This document shows positions 41,945-51,413 of a stretch of 64,000 bases of DNA, piece after piece (position 1 is the stretch's first letter; the number at the start of each line of letters is the position of its first letter). This DNA comes from Solirubrobacter taibaiensis (GTDB lineage: Bacteria; Actinomycetota; Thermoleophilia; Solirubrobacterales; Solirubrobacteraceae). Position numbers and translations under genes: made by a program. The stretch is taken from the NCBI GenBank assembly GCA_027587225.1, contig JAPDDQ010000011.1, positions 62,001 to 126,000 on the forward strand, given 5' to 3'. A model generated the notes under the pieces. It searched no databases. It saw nothing but the letters and a program-made list of their open reading frames with translations, and was not told the origin of the DNA.

Positions 41945-42847
41945 ATGGCAGCGCCGCGCCGCAACATCGAGCTCAAGGCGTCCGACCCGGACCCCGAGCG
42001 CTCATTGGCCGTCGTCAAGGGCCTGGGAGCGCACGATCGCGGCGTCATCCGTCAGCGCGACACGTACTTCCGCGTGCACACGGGGCGGCTGAAGCTCCGC
42101 GAGGAGGAACCGGGCGGCGCGACGCTGATCCAGTACGACCGCGTGGACGCCGACGAGGCGCGCGAGTCGCGGTATCGGCTCACCGCGATCGACGACGCGC
42201 AGACGCTCAAAGCGTCGCTGGAGGCCACGCTCGGCGTGCTGACCGTGGTCGAGAAGGAGCGCCACCTGCTGCTGTGGCAGAGCGTCCGCATCCACCTCGA
42301 CGTCGTGACGGGTCTCGGCAACTTCATCGAGCTCGAGGGCGTCGCCACCGCGAACTCCGACCTCGCGCTGGAGCTCGAGCGCGTGACGCGGCTCACCGAG
42401 GCGCTGGAGATCGCGCCGGAGCGCATCTTGCGCAACTCCTACTCGGACCAGGTGGTGGGCTCGAGCGCCCTCGTGGACGCCGCCCGCAACGTCATGGCGC
42501 GCGCCCACGCGCCGTATTCCAACTACAAGGTCGGCGCGGCGCTGCGCGCGGAGGACGGTTCGATCCACGTCGGCGCGAACGTCGAGAACGCGGCGTACCC
42601 GCAGGGCCAATGCGCGGAGGCGTCCGCGATCGGTGCGCTCGTCGCGTCGGGCCGCTCGCAGATCACCGAAGTGGCCGTGATCGCCGACTCCGACGACATC
42701 TGCGTGCCGTGCGGCGGCTGCCGCCAGCGCCTGCGCGAGTTCATGGTGCCCGGCGCGGAGATCCACCTGTGCGCCCGCAACGGCGCGCGTCAGACCTCGA
42801 CCCTGGAGGCGCTGCTGCCCCGCTCGTTCGGCCCGGAGTTCCTGTGA
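41945..42847 (+). CDS. CYTH-domain protein fused to cytidine deaminase
   Basis: A 300-residue fusion without any stop between halves. Residues 1–165 form a CYTH domain of the class IV adenylate cyclase / thiamine-triphosphatase type (PRRNIELKASDPD with the ExExK-like start; LKLREEEPGGATLIQYDR; FIELEGVA). Residues 170–300 are a tetramer-type cytidine deaminase: NYKVGAALRAEDGS, NVENAAYPQGQCAEASAIGA with Zn ligand C223, and PCGGCRQ with C256 and C259. Deamination of cytidine to uridine fits the salvage block; the CYTH substrate is unknown. It may be one protein or be expressed as two. The ATG at 41945 follows the −10 at seven bases. Confidence 0.86.
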   Translation: MAAPRRNIELKASDPDPERSLAVVKGLGAHDRGVIRQRDTYFRVHTGRLKLREEEPGGATLIQYDRVDADEARESRYRLTAIDDAQTLKASLEATLGVLTVVEKERHLLLWQSVRIHLDVVTGLGNFIELEGVATANSDLALELERVTRLTEALEIAPERILRNSYSDQVVGSSALVDAARNVMARAHAPYSNYKVGAALRAEDGSIHVGANVENAAYPQGQCAEASAIGALVASGRSQITEVAVIADSDDICVPCGGCRQRLREFMVPGAEIHLCARNGARQTSTLEALLPRSFGPEFL

Positions 42848-43608
42848 CCACTCCTCGGCTCGGAATCGTCCTCGGGTCCGGCCTCGGCGCGATCGCCGAC
42901 GCGCTGACCGACGCCACCCACACGCCCTACGCCGAGCTCGAGGGCTTCCCGGAGCCGAGCGTCGCCGGCCATGGCGGAACCCTCTCCACCGGCGCCCTCA
43001 GTGGGCTGCCCGTCGCGATCTTCCGCGGTCGCAAGCACGTCTATGAGACCGGCGACGCCTCCGGGATGACCGTCCCGGTGCGCTGGCTCAAGGATCAGGG
43101 CGCGGAGGCGATCCTGCTCACCAACGCGGCCGGCTCGCTCAACGCCGACGTCGGCCCAGGCCGGCTGATGGCGATCAACGACCACATCAACCTGCTCGGC
43201 TCCAACCCGCTCACGGGGCCGAACGACGAGTCGATCGGCCCGCGCTTCCTCAGCCTGCGCGACGCTTACGACCCCGAGCTGCGCGCCAAGCTGCAGGCCG
43301 CCGCGGCCGCGCTCGACGTCCCGCTCGCCGAAGGCGTCTACCTCGCCACTGCCGGCCCGACCTTCGAGACGCCGGCCGAGATCCGCGCGTTCCGCACGCT
43401 CGGAGCGGACGCGGTCGGGATGTCTACGGTTCCCGAGGTGATTCTCGCCCGTCACGCCGGGCTGCGCGTCGCCGCGGTCTCGGCGATCACCAACCTCGCC
43501 GAGGGCATGGGCGGCGAGGAGCTCTCGCACGAGCAGACGCTGCGCAACGCCGAGGTGGCGGCGCGCGACCTCGTGCGGCTCGTTCTCAAGTTCGCGGAGG
43601 ATTTCTGA
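42844..43608 (+). CDS. Purine nucleoside phosphorylase
   Basis: Trimeric-type (PNP I) phosphorylase that cleaves inosine or guanosine with phosphate. Signatures in order: GIVLGSGLGAIADALTDA, FRGRKHVYETGDASGMTVPV, LTNAAGSLNADVGPG, LISDHINL-type INDHINLLGSNPLTGPN, TAGPTFETPAEIRAFRTLGA and GMSTVPEVILARHAGLRVAA. Length 254. GTG 42844 overlaps the deaminase stop, so the gene is co-translated with it. The active-site Glu/Asn pair is in the expected positions. Confidence 0.95.
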   Translation: MTTPRLGIVLGSGLGAIADALTDATHTPYAELEGFPEPSVAGHGGTLSTGALSGLPVAIFRGRKHVYETGDASGMTVPVRWLKDQGAEAILLTNAAGSLNADVGPGRLMAINDHINLLGSNPLTGPNDESIGPRFLSLRDAYDPELRAKLQAAAAALDVPLAEGVYLATAGPTFETPAEIRAFRTLGADAVGMSTVPEVILARHAGLRVAAVSAITNLAEGMGGEELSHEQTLRNAEVAARDLVRLVLKFAEDF

Positions 43609-43609
43609 G

Positions 43610-44908
43610 TTGCTGGCACCCGAGGTCATTCGCAAGAAGCGCGACGGCGGCACGCTGACCGGGCAGGAGATCGCCTTCCTGGTCGGCGGCATCACCGACG
43701 GCGGGCTGTCGGACGCGCAGGTGGGGGCGCTCGCGATGGCGTTCTTCCTGCGGGGCCTGGAGCCCGAGGAACGGCTGACGCTCACGACCGCGATGCGCGA
43801 CTCCGGCAGCGTGCTCGAGTGGGACCTCGACCAGCCGGTCCTGGACAAGCACTCCACCGGCGGCGTCGGCGACAAGGTGTCCCTGATGCTCGCCCCGATC
43901 CTCGCGGCGGCCGGCGCGGCCGTGCCGATGATCAGCGGCCGCGGGCTCGGCCACACGGGCGGGACGCTGGACAAGCTGGACTCGATTCCCGGCTACACGT
44001 CGGTCCCCGCGACCGAGGTGATCAAGCGCGTCGTGCGCGAGGTGGGATGCGCGATCGTCGGCCAGACGAGCGACCTCGCGCCCGCCGACCGGCGCCTGTA
44101 CGCCGTCCGCGACGCCACGGGCACGGTCGAGTCGATCCCGCTGATCGTCGCCAGCATCCTCTCCAAGAAGCTCGCCGAGGGCTTGAACTCGCTCGTGCTG
44201 GACGTCAAAACCGGCAGCGGCGCGTTCATGGCCGAGCGCGACGACGCCTTCGCGCTCGCGACCGCGCTGACCGAGGTGGCCAACGGCGCCGGGGTGAGCA
44301 CCGTCGCGTTGGTCACCGACATGAACGAGGTGCTCGGCACCACCGCGGGCAACGCGCTGGAAGTGCGCGAGGCCGTGCACTACCTGACCGGCGCGGCGCG
44401 TGAGCCGCGCCTGCACGAGGTCACGGTCGCGCTCGCGGCCGCCGCGCTCGTGCAGTCCCGGCTGTCGGCGGACGAAGAGTCCGCGCGGGCGAAGGTGGAG
44501 GAGGTGCTGGCCTCCGGCGCCGCCGCGGAGCGCTTCGGGGCGATGGTCGCCGCGCTCGGTGGCCCGGCCGACTTCATGGAGAACCCGGTGCTGCCCGAGG
44601 CTTCCGTGACGCGTCCGGTCGCCCCCGAACGTCCCGGCTACGTCACGAGCGTGGACACGCGGGCCGTCGGGCTCGTCGTCACCGGCTTGGGCGGCAACCG
44701 CCGCCGCGAGGACGACCAGATCGACCCCGGCGTGGGGCTGTCGCAGATCGCGCCGATCGGCGCGCAGGTGGGGCCGGACACGCCGCTGGCGATCGTCCAC
44801 GCGCGGGGCGACAGCAGTGCCGCCGAGGCCGCCACGGCGCTGCTCTCGGCCGTGACGATCGGCGCGGAGCCGCCCGCCGAGCGTCCCGTCCTGCTGGGGC
44901 GCGTATGA
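43610..44908 (+). CDS. deoA: Thymidine/pyrimidine-nucleoside phosphorylase
   Basis: Cleaves thymidine, deoxyuridine or uridine with phosphate. The 432-residue protein has the conserved LDKHSTGGVGDKVSL, SGRGLGHTGGTLDKLDSIPGY, SILSKKLAEGL, LVLDVKTGSGAFM and TDMNEVLGTTAGNALEVREA segments. The TTG at 43610 begins two bases after the PNP stop and gives a family-like start (LAPEVIRKKRDGGTLTGQEI). Substrate breadth (thymidine only or uridine too) cannot be told. It is followed by add with an ATGA overlap. Confidence 0.96.
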   Translation: MLAPEVIRKKRDGGTLTGQEIAFLVGGITDGGLSDAQVGALAMAFFLRGLEPEERLTLTTAMRDSGSVLEWDLDQPVLDKHSTGGVGDKVSLMLAPILAAAGAAVPMISGRGLGHTGGTLDKLDSIPGYTSVPATEVIKRVVREVGCAIVGQTSDLAPADRRLYAVRDATGTVESIPLIVASILSKKLAEGLNSLVLDVKTGSGAFMAERDDAFALATALTEVANGAGVSTVALVTDMNEVLGTTAGNALEVREAVHYLTGAAREPRLHEVTVALAAAALVQSRLSADEESARAKVEEVLASGAAAERFGAMVAALGGPADFMENPVLPEASVTRPVAPERPGYVTSVDTRAVGLVVTGLGGNRRREDDQIDPGVGLSQIAPIGAQVGPDTPLAIVHARGDSSAAEAATALLSAVTIGAEPPAERPVLLGRV

Positions 44909-45897
44909 GCCTGCCGCTGGCGGAACTCCACGTCCACCTCGAGGGGACGGTCCCGCCCGCGTTGATCCAGAAGCTCGCCGATCGCAACGGGCTGCAGGTC
45001 CCTCCGGGCGTGTTCGCGTCCCCGGACCGCTTCCAGTGGGTCGACTTCATCGACTTCCTGCGCACCTACGACCTCGCCGCGAGCGTCATCCGCACGCCTG
45101 AGGACTATCGGGACATCACGTACGAGTATCTGGTCGGGTGCGCGAACGAGGGCGCGATCTACGTCGAGCTGATCGCCTCGCCCGACCACGCCGCGAACGT
45201 GGGGCTCTCGGACGCCGATCACTACGCGGGGATCGCCGCCGGGATCGACGACGCGCGGCGCGACACCGGCATCGAGGCGCGGATCCTGATCGCCGCCATC
45301 CGCAACTTCGGGGTGGAGGCCGCGGTGGCGATCGCGCGCCGGCACGCCGAGGACCGGCACCCGTACGTCGTCGGCTTCAACCTCGCGGGCGACGAGGCGG
45401 GCTACCCACCTGGCCAGTTTCGCGAGGCCTACGAGATCGCCGCGGGCTCTGGGCTCGGGTGCACCGTCCACGCGGGCGAGCACGCCGGGGCGGAATCGGT
45501 CCGGGAGGCGCTCACGCTGCCCGTCACCCGCCTCTCGCACGGGGTCCGAGCGGTCGAAGATCCTGCACTCGTGCAGGAGATCGTCGAGCGCGGGATCGTG
45601 CTCGAGGCCTGTCCCACCTCCAACATCGCGACGCACGTCTTCGACTCGTACGAGGACCATCCACTCCGCAAACTCCATGAAGCCGGTGTGAACCTCACGT
45701 TGGGTTCTGACGACCCTCCCTATTTCGGATGTAGCATCGGCGGCGAGTACGCCGTTGCGCGTGAGCGTTTCGGCTTCGAGGAGGGTGAGCTGCAGCTGAT
45801 CACGCGCACGGCGGTCCGGGCGTCCTTCGCGGACGATGCGGCCAAAGCCACCTTGCTCAATCGAATTACTGCCTCAGACGACCGCTCCGGCCAATAA
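44905..45897 (+). CDS. add: Adenosine deaminase
   Basis: Converts adenosine or deoxyadenosine to inosine. The 330-residue TIM-barrel enzyme has PLAELHVHLEGTVPPALI (Zn His pair), TVHAGEHAGAESVREALTLP (Zn His plus Glu), SHGVRAVED (catalytic His), and TLGSDDPPYFG (Asp pair). This matches adenosine rather than adenine deaminase. ATG 44905 overlaps deoA by four bases. It ends the enzyme part of the salvage operon, 40 bases before the lipoprotein gene. Confidence 0.95.
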   Translation: MSLPLAELHVHLEGTVPPALIQKLADRNGLQVPPGVFASPDRFQWVDFIDFLRTYDLAASVIRTPEDYRDITYEYLVGCANEGAIYVELIASPDHAANVGLSDADHYAGIAAGIDDARRDTGIEARILIAAIRNFGVEAAVAIARRHAEDRHPYVVGFNLAGDEAGYPPGQFREAYEIAAGSGLGCTVHAGEHAGAESVREALTLPVTRLSHGVRAVEDPALVQEIVERGIVLEACPTSNIATHVFDSYEDHPLRKLHEAGVNLTLGSDDPPYFGCSIGGEYAVARERFGFEEGELQLITRTAVRASFADDAAKATLLNRITASDDRSGQ

Positions 45898-45937
45898 GGT
45901 CGCGGCGCGTCGTTCCAATCGAAAAGGAGTTTCGGCC

Positions 45938-46984
45938 GTGCGCCGCCCACTTCATTTCATCGCCTTGCTGGCCATGCTCTGTTCACTTTTCGTTGCCGCG
46001 TGCGGCTCCGATGAGGAAGAACCGGCGCCCAGCGGCGGTACCACTGCCGAAGAGACCCCGGCCAAGGAAGCAATCAAGGTCGGTCTGGTCACCGACATCG
46101 GCGGTCTGAACGACCGCTCGTTCAATCAGCTGGCAAACGAAGGCCTCGAGCGGGCCAAGTCGGAACTGGGCGTCGAGACGCGCGTTCTGATCTCAAAGGC
46201 GAACTCGGACTACGTGCCGAACCTCTCCACGCTCGCGCAGCAGCAGTACGACCTGGTCATCGGCGTCGGCTTCCTGATGGCCGAGGCGATGAACACCGTC
46301 GCCCCGAAGTTCCCCAAGACGAACTTCGCGATCATCGACGTCGACGCCACGGGCCTCGAGTCCAAGCCGACCAACGCCGCCGGCGTGCTCTTCAAGGAGA
46401 ACGAGGCCGGCTATCTCGTCGGCTACATGGCCGGCCTGTACATCAAGGACGAGGGCGGCGGAACCGCCAGCTCGGTCGGCGGCCAGAAGATCCCGCCGGT
46501 CGACGCCTACATCGCCGGGTACCAGGCGGGCGTCAAGGCCGCCAACCCGGACGCGAAGGTCGTCAACGGCTACTCGCAGAAGTTCGATGACCCGGCGCCG
46601 TGCAAGGAGCTCGCGCTCGATCACATCTCCCAGGGGGCGAAGGTCGTCTTCCAGGTCGCCGGTGGCTGCGGCCTCGGCGCGCTGGATGCCGCCAAGGAGA
46701 AGGGTGTGCAGGGCATCGGCGTGGACGCCGACCAGGCCTACCTCGGTGACCAGATCATGACCTCGGCCCTCAAGAAGGTCGACGTCGCGGTCTTCGACGA
46801 GGTCAAGGCCGTGCAGGACGGCACGTTCAAGGGCGGTGCCAACACGATCTTCGACGTCAAGTCGGGCGGCGTGGGCATCGGCGAGACGAACGAGATCGGC
46901 GCCAAGTACGCCGACGCGGTCAAGGCCGAGCAGGACAAGATCGCCTCCGGCGAGCTCACCGACATCCCGAACACCGTCAAGTAG
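45938..46984 (+). CDS. BMP-family nucleoside-binding lipoprotein of an ABC importer
   Basis: A 348-residue substrate-binding lipoprotein. The signal HFIALLAMLCSLFVAACGSD has a VAAC lipobox. The mature part is a Bmp/PnrA (Tp34/Med) fold: KVGLVTDIGGLNDRSFNQLA, QYDLVIGVGFLMAEAMNTVA, NFAIIDVDATGLESKPTNAA, ENEAGYLVGYMAGL and FQVAGGCGLGALDAAKEKGV. Bmp proteins capture purine and pyrimidine nucleosides. GTG 45938 is chosen for the ribosome site AAAAGGAG eight bases upstream. The ATPase gene begins on its stop codon. Confidence 0.95.
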   Translation: MRRPLHFIALLAMLCSLFVAACGSDEEEPAPSGGTTAEETPAKEAIKVGLVTDIGGLNDRSFNQLANEGLERAKSELGVETRVLISKANSDYVPNLSTLAQQQYDLVIGVGFLMAEAMNTVAPKFPKTNFAIIDVDATGLESKPTNAAGVLFKENEAGYLVGYMAGLYIKDEGGGTASSVGGQKIPPVDAYIAGYQAGVKAANPDAKVVNGYSQKFDDPAPCKELALDHISQGAKVVFQVAGGCGLGALDAAKEKGVQGIGVDADQAYLGDQIMTSALKKVDVAVFDEVKAVQDGTFKGGANTIFDVKSGGVGIGETNEIGAKYADAVKAEQDKIASGELTDIPNTVK

Positions 46985-48510
46985 TGGCTGACGCGCCCGC
47001 GCTCGAACTCCGAGGCATCACCAAGCGTTTCGGGACCCTGGTCGCGAACGACGCGGTGGACTTCGAGTTGCGACGTGGCGAGATCCACGCGCTGCTCGGG
47101 GAGAACGGCGCGGGCAAGTCAACCCTGATGAACGTGTTGTACGGGCTGCATCAGCCCGATGAAGGACAGATCCTGCTGGACGGGGAGCCGGTCACGATCG
47201 ACTCCCCGCGCCGGGCCATCGGGCTCGGCATCGGCATGGTCCACCAGCACTTCATGCTCGTGCCGGTGATGACCGTGGCCGAGAACCTCGTGCTTGGCGC
47301 CGAGCCGCGGAACGGCCTGCTGTTGGACTACAAGTCCGCGGCCACCCGGGTGCGGGAGCTCTCTGCGGAGTTCGGCCTCTCGGTCGACCCGGACGCGAAG
47401 GTCGAGGACATCGGCGTCGGTACCCAGCAGCGCGTGGAGATCCTCCGCGCGCTGTTCCGCGGCGCGAAGGTGCTGGTCCTGGACGAGCCGACCGCGGTGC
47501 TCACACCGCAGGAGGCGCAGGACCTGTTCGTGGTGCTGCGGCGGTTGACCGATCAGGGCACGTCCGTGGTGTTCATCTCGCACAAGCTCAACGAGGTGCT
47601 GGACATCGCCGACCGCGTGACCGTCCTGCGCCGCGGCAAGATGATCGACACGGTGCCGACCGAGGGCGCGACGGAGCGCTCGCTGGCGGGGCTGATGGTC
47701 GGTCGCGAAGTGCTCCTGCGGGTGGACAAGCCCGAGCAGACACTTGGCGACGCGCTGCTGACTTTGGAAGGTGTCTCCGCCGAGGACGATCGCGGGCTGC
47801 CGGCCGTCAATGACCTGTCGATGGAAGTGCGAGCGGGCGAGATCGTCGGCCTCGCGGGCATCGACGCCAACGGCCAGTCCGAGCTGATCGAGACGATCAT
47901 GGGGCTGCGCGCGCCGACCGCGGGCAAGATCACGGTCGCGGGCCGCGACGTCACGAACTCCGGGCCGCGCGACACGCTCAACGCGGGCGTCTCCCACATC
48001 GCCGAGGACCGCCACCGGCGCGGACTCGTGCTGGAGTTCGACCTCGCCGAGAACCTGTGCCTGCGCGAGTACAAGACGCCGGCGTTCTCCACGCGCGGGT
48101 TCCTCTCGCCCTCGAAGATGGTCGCGCGGGCGCGCACGCTGCTCAAGGAGTTCGACGTGCGCGGCGGAGACCCGGAGACGCGCGCCGGTTCGTTGTCGGG
48201 CGGCAACCAGCAGAAGGTGGTCATCGCGCGTGAGCTCTCCGCGAGCCCGAAGGTGATCATCGCCGCGCAGCCCACGCGCGGCCTGGACGTCGGTGCGATC
48301 GAGTTCGTGCACCGGCGGCTCGTCGAGGAGCGCGACGCCGGCAAGGCCGTGCTGCTCGTGTCGCTGGAGCTCGAGGAGATCCGCTCGCTCAGCGACCGCG
48401 TGCTCGTGATCTATGAAGGCCGGATCGTCACCGAGCTTCCGCCCGATTCCTCCGAAGAGGACTTCGGCATCTACATGACCGGCGGCGGCCGAGGGGAAGA
48501 GGCAGCGTGA
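46984..48510 (+). CDS. Nucleoside ABC transporter, double ATPase subunit
   Basis: A 508-residue ATPase with two ABC domains in tandem, as in YufO/NupA and sugar importers. First half: Walker A GENGAGKS (about 38–45), Walker B VLVLDEPTAVL. Second half: Walker-A-like segment GIDANGQSE lacks the usual Lys, while the signature LSGGNQQKVVIARE and IIAAQPTRGLDVGAIEF are present. The asymmetry is normal for this family. GTG start overlaps the lipoprotein TAG. Confidence 0.95.
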   Translation: MADAPALELRGITKRFGTLVANDAVDFELRRGEIHALLGENGAGKSTLMNVLYGLHQPDEGQILLDGEPVTIDSPRRAIGLGIGMVHQHFMLVPVMTVAENLVLGAEPRNGLLLDYKSAATRVRELSAEFGLSVDPDAKVEDIGVGTQQRVEILRALFRGAKVLVLDEPTAVLTPQEAQDLFVVLRRLTDQGTSVVFISHKLNEVLDIADRVTVLRRGKMIDTVPTEGATERSLAGLMVGREVLLRVDKPEQTLGDALLTLEGVSAEDDRGLPAVNDLSMEVRAGEIVGLAGIDANGQSELIETIMGLRAPTAGKITVAGRDVTNSGPRDTLNAGVSHIAEDRHRRGLVLEFDLAENLCLREYKTPAFSTRGFLSPSKMVARARTLLKEFDVRGGDPETRAGSLSGGNQQKVVIARELSASPKVIIAAQPTRGLDVGAIEFVHRRLVEERDAGKAVLLVSLELEEIRSLSDRVLVIYEGRIVTELPPDSSEEDFGIYMTGGGRGEEAA

Positions 48511-49706
48511 GCGCCGCCCCCGAGGAGCTGCCGCCCAACCTCACCGTCGCGAGCCGGGCCGCGGTCTATCTGCGCAGCGGCGGATTCATCGCGCCGCTCA
48601 TCACCGTGTTGGTCGCGTTCGCCGCGGGCGGCTTGGTGGTGCTGGCGACCGGCCACAACCCGATCGAGACCTACCAGGCGATCTTCAAGGGCACCGGCTT
48701 CAACTGGATCTTCCCATGGCTCTCTGAAGAGGATCGGATCCTCGCGGCGCTGGCGCTTCAGCAGACGCTGATCATCGCGACGCCGCTGATCTTGACGGGC
48801 CTCGCGGTCGCGTTCGCGTTCCGCTGCGGCCTGTTCAACATCGGCGGCCAAGGCCAGTACATCGTCGGCGGGATCTTCGCCGTCTGGGTCGGCTCCTCGT
48901 TCGAAGGCATGCCCGCCCTGCTGCACGTGATCGTGGCAGCGCTCGCGGGGATCGTGTTCGGTGGCCTGTGGGCGGGCATCGCCGGCCTGCTGAAGGCGGT
49001 TGCGGGCACCAACGAGGTGATCACGACGATCATGCTCAACTGGACCGCGATCTGGGTGGGTGTGTGGGCGTTCGGCCTCGGCGGGCCGCTGCAGAACGAC
49101 GACCCCGCACGTGTGGACGTGCCCGTGTCCAACGACGTCTTGGCGGGCGCCAAGCTCCCGGTGTTCTGGGGCGACGCGCAGCTGCAGGGCCTGCACGTCG
49201 GCATCTTCGTCGCGCTCGCGGCGCTCGTCATCTTCTGGGTGCTGCTGAACCGCACGACGCTCGGCTACGAGGTCCGCGCGGTGGGCTTCAGCCCAGACGC
49301 GGCGGAGGCGTCGGGCATCAACGTCCGACGCAACTACATCCTCGTGATGGCGATCTGCGGCGGCTTCGCCGGACTCGGCGGCGCGGTGGACGTCCTGGGG
49401 TGGCAGTTCCGAATAGCGACGAACGACATCCAGACCACCCAGCTCGCGTTCTTCGGCATCGCGGTCGCGCTGCTGGGGCGAAACACCGCGATCGGCACGC
49501 TGCTGGGCGCGCTGCTGTTCGCCGGGCTGATCAACGGCACGTCCGTGCGCTACCTCGACCCGTCCGTGTTCGAGCCCCAGCTGGCCACGAACCTCACCTA
49601 CATGATTCAGGGACTTGTCGTGCTGCTGATCTCGACTGACGTCTTGGTGGTCTATCTGTTGCGGCTGCGCAAGCGCCGCCGCGCGGCCTCGGCGGTTACG
49701 GCATGA
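48507..49706 (+). CDS. Nucleoside ABC transporter permease (YufP type)
   Basis: A 399-residue permease of the branched-chain/ribose superfamily. About ten membrane helices are visible, for example LITVLVAFAAGGLVVLAT, LIIATPLILTGLAVAFAF, FNIGGQGQYIVGGIFAVWVG and GINVRRNYILVMAICGGF. ANEVITTIMLN-type segment GTNEVITTIMLNWTAIWVG is the family signature. The GTG start overlaps the ATPase stop, and the stop overlaps the next permease, so the transporter is a strict operon. Confidence 0.94.
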   Translation: MSAAPEELPPNLTVASRAAVYLRSGGFIAPLITVLVAFAAGGLVVLATGHNPIETYQAIFKGTGFNWIFPWLSEEDRILAALALQQTLIIATPLILTGLAVAFAFRCGLFNIGGQGQYIVGGIFAVWVGSSFEGMPALLHVIVAALAGIVFGGLWAGIAGLLKAVAGTNEVITTIMLNWTAIWVGVWAFGLGGPLQNDDPARVDVPVSNDVLAGAKLPVFWGDAQLQGLHVGIFVALAALVIFWVLLNRTTLGYEVRAVGFSPDAAEASGINVRRNYILVMAICGGFAGLGGAVDVLGWQFRIATNDIQTTQLAFFGIAVALLGRNTAIGTLLGALLFAGLINGTSVRYLDPSVFEPQLATNLTYMIQGLVVLLISTDVLVVYLLRLRKRRRAASAVTA

Positions 49707-50863
49707 CCGGTAAGCGGATCGGCTGGGCGGGCGTCGCCCTCGGGTTCCTCGCGTTCTTCGTCGCGGTGCCGCCGTTGACGGTGCGCTCGCCGATCGTCGT
49801 GATCGTCATCGCCGTGCTGGCGATGGCGGCCGGCTCGGCCGCGATCGCGATGGACGAGCGGCGCCTCGGCTCCGGCGCGCTCATCGCCGGCCTCCTGGGG
49901 CTGGCGGGCGGCTACGCGGCGACGCAGTCGGGCGTCGCCAACCTCGATCGCGTCGTCGTCTGGGGCGCGCTCGGCGCCGCGACGCTGCGCTACGCGACGC
50001 CGCTCATCTTCGGCGCGCTCGGCGGCTTGTTCTCCGAGCGCTCGGGCGTGATCAACATCGGCCTCGAAGGCATGATGTTGATGGGCGCGTTCTTCGGGGC
50101 CTGGGGCGCGGATCTCACGAGCTCCTGGATCCTCGGCATCGTGATCGCGATCGCGTCCGGGGCGGTCTTCGGGGCCTTGCACGCGCTGTTCGCGGTCACG
50201 TTCCGGGCTGACCAGATCGTCTCGGGCACCGCTTTGAACCTGTTGGCGGTCGGCATCACGGGCTACCTGTTCGTAGAGATCTACGGGGACCGCGGCACGC
50301 CCGACGATCTGCCGCAGGTGCCCAACGTGTCGTTGCCGATCGACTGGCTCCCGCTGCTCGGGGACGTGTTCGGGGAACTGAACCTGCTGGTCTGGATCGC
50401 GCTCGCGATGGTGATCGTCACATGGGTGTTCATGTTCCGGACGCCGATGGGGTTGCGCCTGCGGTCGGCGGGCGAGAACCCCTTGGCCGCGGAGACCGCG
50501 GGCCTGAACGTCGTCCGCACGCGTTACTACGCGGTGATGGCCTCGGGCGGGCTGGCGGCGATGGGCGGAGCGTTCCTGTCGATCGGCTTCCTGCACACGT
50601 TCACGCAGAACATGACCGCGGGCCGCGGGTTCATCGCGCTCGCGGCGTTGATCTTCGGGCGCTGGAAGCCGGGGCTCGCGCTCTCCGCGACGTTGCTGTT
50701 CGGCTTCGGCAGCGCGCTGGCGTCGCGGCTCCCGGTGTTCTCGCCGTCCGGCGCGGTGCTCTTCCAGGCGCTCCCGTACGTGCTCACGCTGATCGCGGTC
50801 ACCGGGCTCATCGGCCGCTCGATTCCGCCACTTGCGCTTGGAAGGCCGCTCCCGAGGTCATAA
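49703..50863 (+). CDS. Nucleoside ABC transporter permease (YufQ type)
   Basis: Second membrane subunit, 386 residues. Two extra N-terminal helices (GVALGFLAFFVAVPPLTV; IVIAVLAMAAGSAAIAM) precede the usual core, which includes LIFGALGGLFSERSGVINIG, LEGMMLMGAFFGAWG, RADQIVSGTALNLLAVGITG and MASGGLAAMGGAFLSIGF. ATG 49703 overlaps the first permease. It is the last gene of the operon; the TAA stop lies in the −10 hexamer of the next gene. Confidence 0.94.
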   Translation: MTGKRIGWAGVALGFLAFFVAVPPLTVRSPIVVIVIAVLAMAAGSAAIAMDERRLGSGALIAGLLGLAGGYAATQSGVANLDRVVVWGALGAATLRYATPLIFGALGGLFSERSGVINIGLEGMMLMGAFFGAWGADLTSSWILGIVIAIASGAVFGALHALFAVTFRADQIVSGTALNLLAVGITGYLFVEIYGDRGTPDDLPQVPNVSLPIDWLPLLGDVFGELNLLVWIALAMVIVTWVFMFRTPMGLRLRSAGENPLAAETAGLNVVRTRYYAVMASGGLAAMGGAFLSIGFLHTFTQNMTAGRGFIALAALIFGRWKPGLALSATLLFGFGSALASRLPVFSPSGAVLFQALPYVLTLIAVTGLIGRSIPPLALGRPLPRS

Positions 50864-50870
50864 TCGGAGG

Positions 50871-51413
50871 ATGATGCTGCGCGGCCGGACGCTGGGAGCG
50901 CTCGCCTTGTCACTCGGGCTTGCGATCGCCGCCTGCGGCGGGTCGGCTGAGCCTGACCGATTGAGCCTCACGACGCCCAAGGCGCCGGCGAGCAGCACGC
51001 CGGAACCGGCGCGCACCCCCGTCACGGACGCCGAGAAGCGCGTCATCCGTGGGTGGTCCGACGAGATGCGCCACGGCCGCGTCGTGGCCGCGGCGAGGTA
51101 CTTCAGCGTGCCGAGCGAGATCGTCAACCTGCCGCCGAAGGGGAACCTCATCTCCACGCGCCAGGTGGAGGAGTTCAACGACAGCATGCCGTGCGGCGCG
51201 AAGCTCCTCAGCGTCCAGCGGACGGTCAGCCAGCTCGTGGTCGCCGACTTCGAGCTCACCAACCGTCCGGGCGCCAAGTGCGGCTCCAGCGCCGGGGAGC
51301 GAGCGACGTTCGCGTTCCTGATCGACGCCGACGATCACATCGCGCGCTTCATCCTCATCGACGGTTCGCCCCCCTCGGCGCCGGCCAGCGACGACGACGT
51401 CGCCTCAGCCTGA
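50871..51413 (+). CDS. Small lipoprotein of unknown function
   Basis: A 180-residue lipoprotein. Signal TLGALALSLGLAIAACGGS with lipobox IAAC, a Ser/Pro linker, then a small alpha+beta domain with two Cys (SMPCGAKLL; GAKCGSS) that may be disulphide-linked. This could be an NTF2/SnoaL-like fold but the resemblance is weak. The CATAAT hexamer (50859–50864) ends six bases before ATG 50871; a second ATG at 50874 is possible. Converges with the response regulator by nine bases. Confidence 0.75.
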   Translation: MMLRGRTLGALALSLGLAIAACGGSAEPDRLSLTTPKAPASSTPEPARTPVTDAEKRVIRGWSDEMRHGRVVAAARYFSVPSEIVNLPPKGNLISTRQVEEFNDSMPCGAKLLSVQRTVSQLVVADFELTNRPGAKCGSSAGERATFAFLIDADDHIARFILIDGSPPSAPASDDDVASA

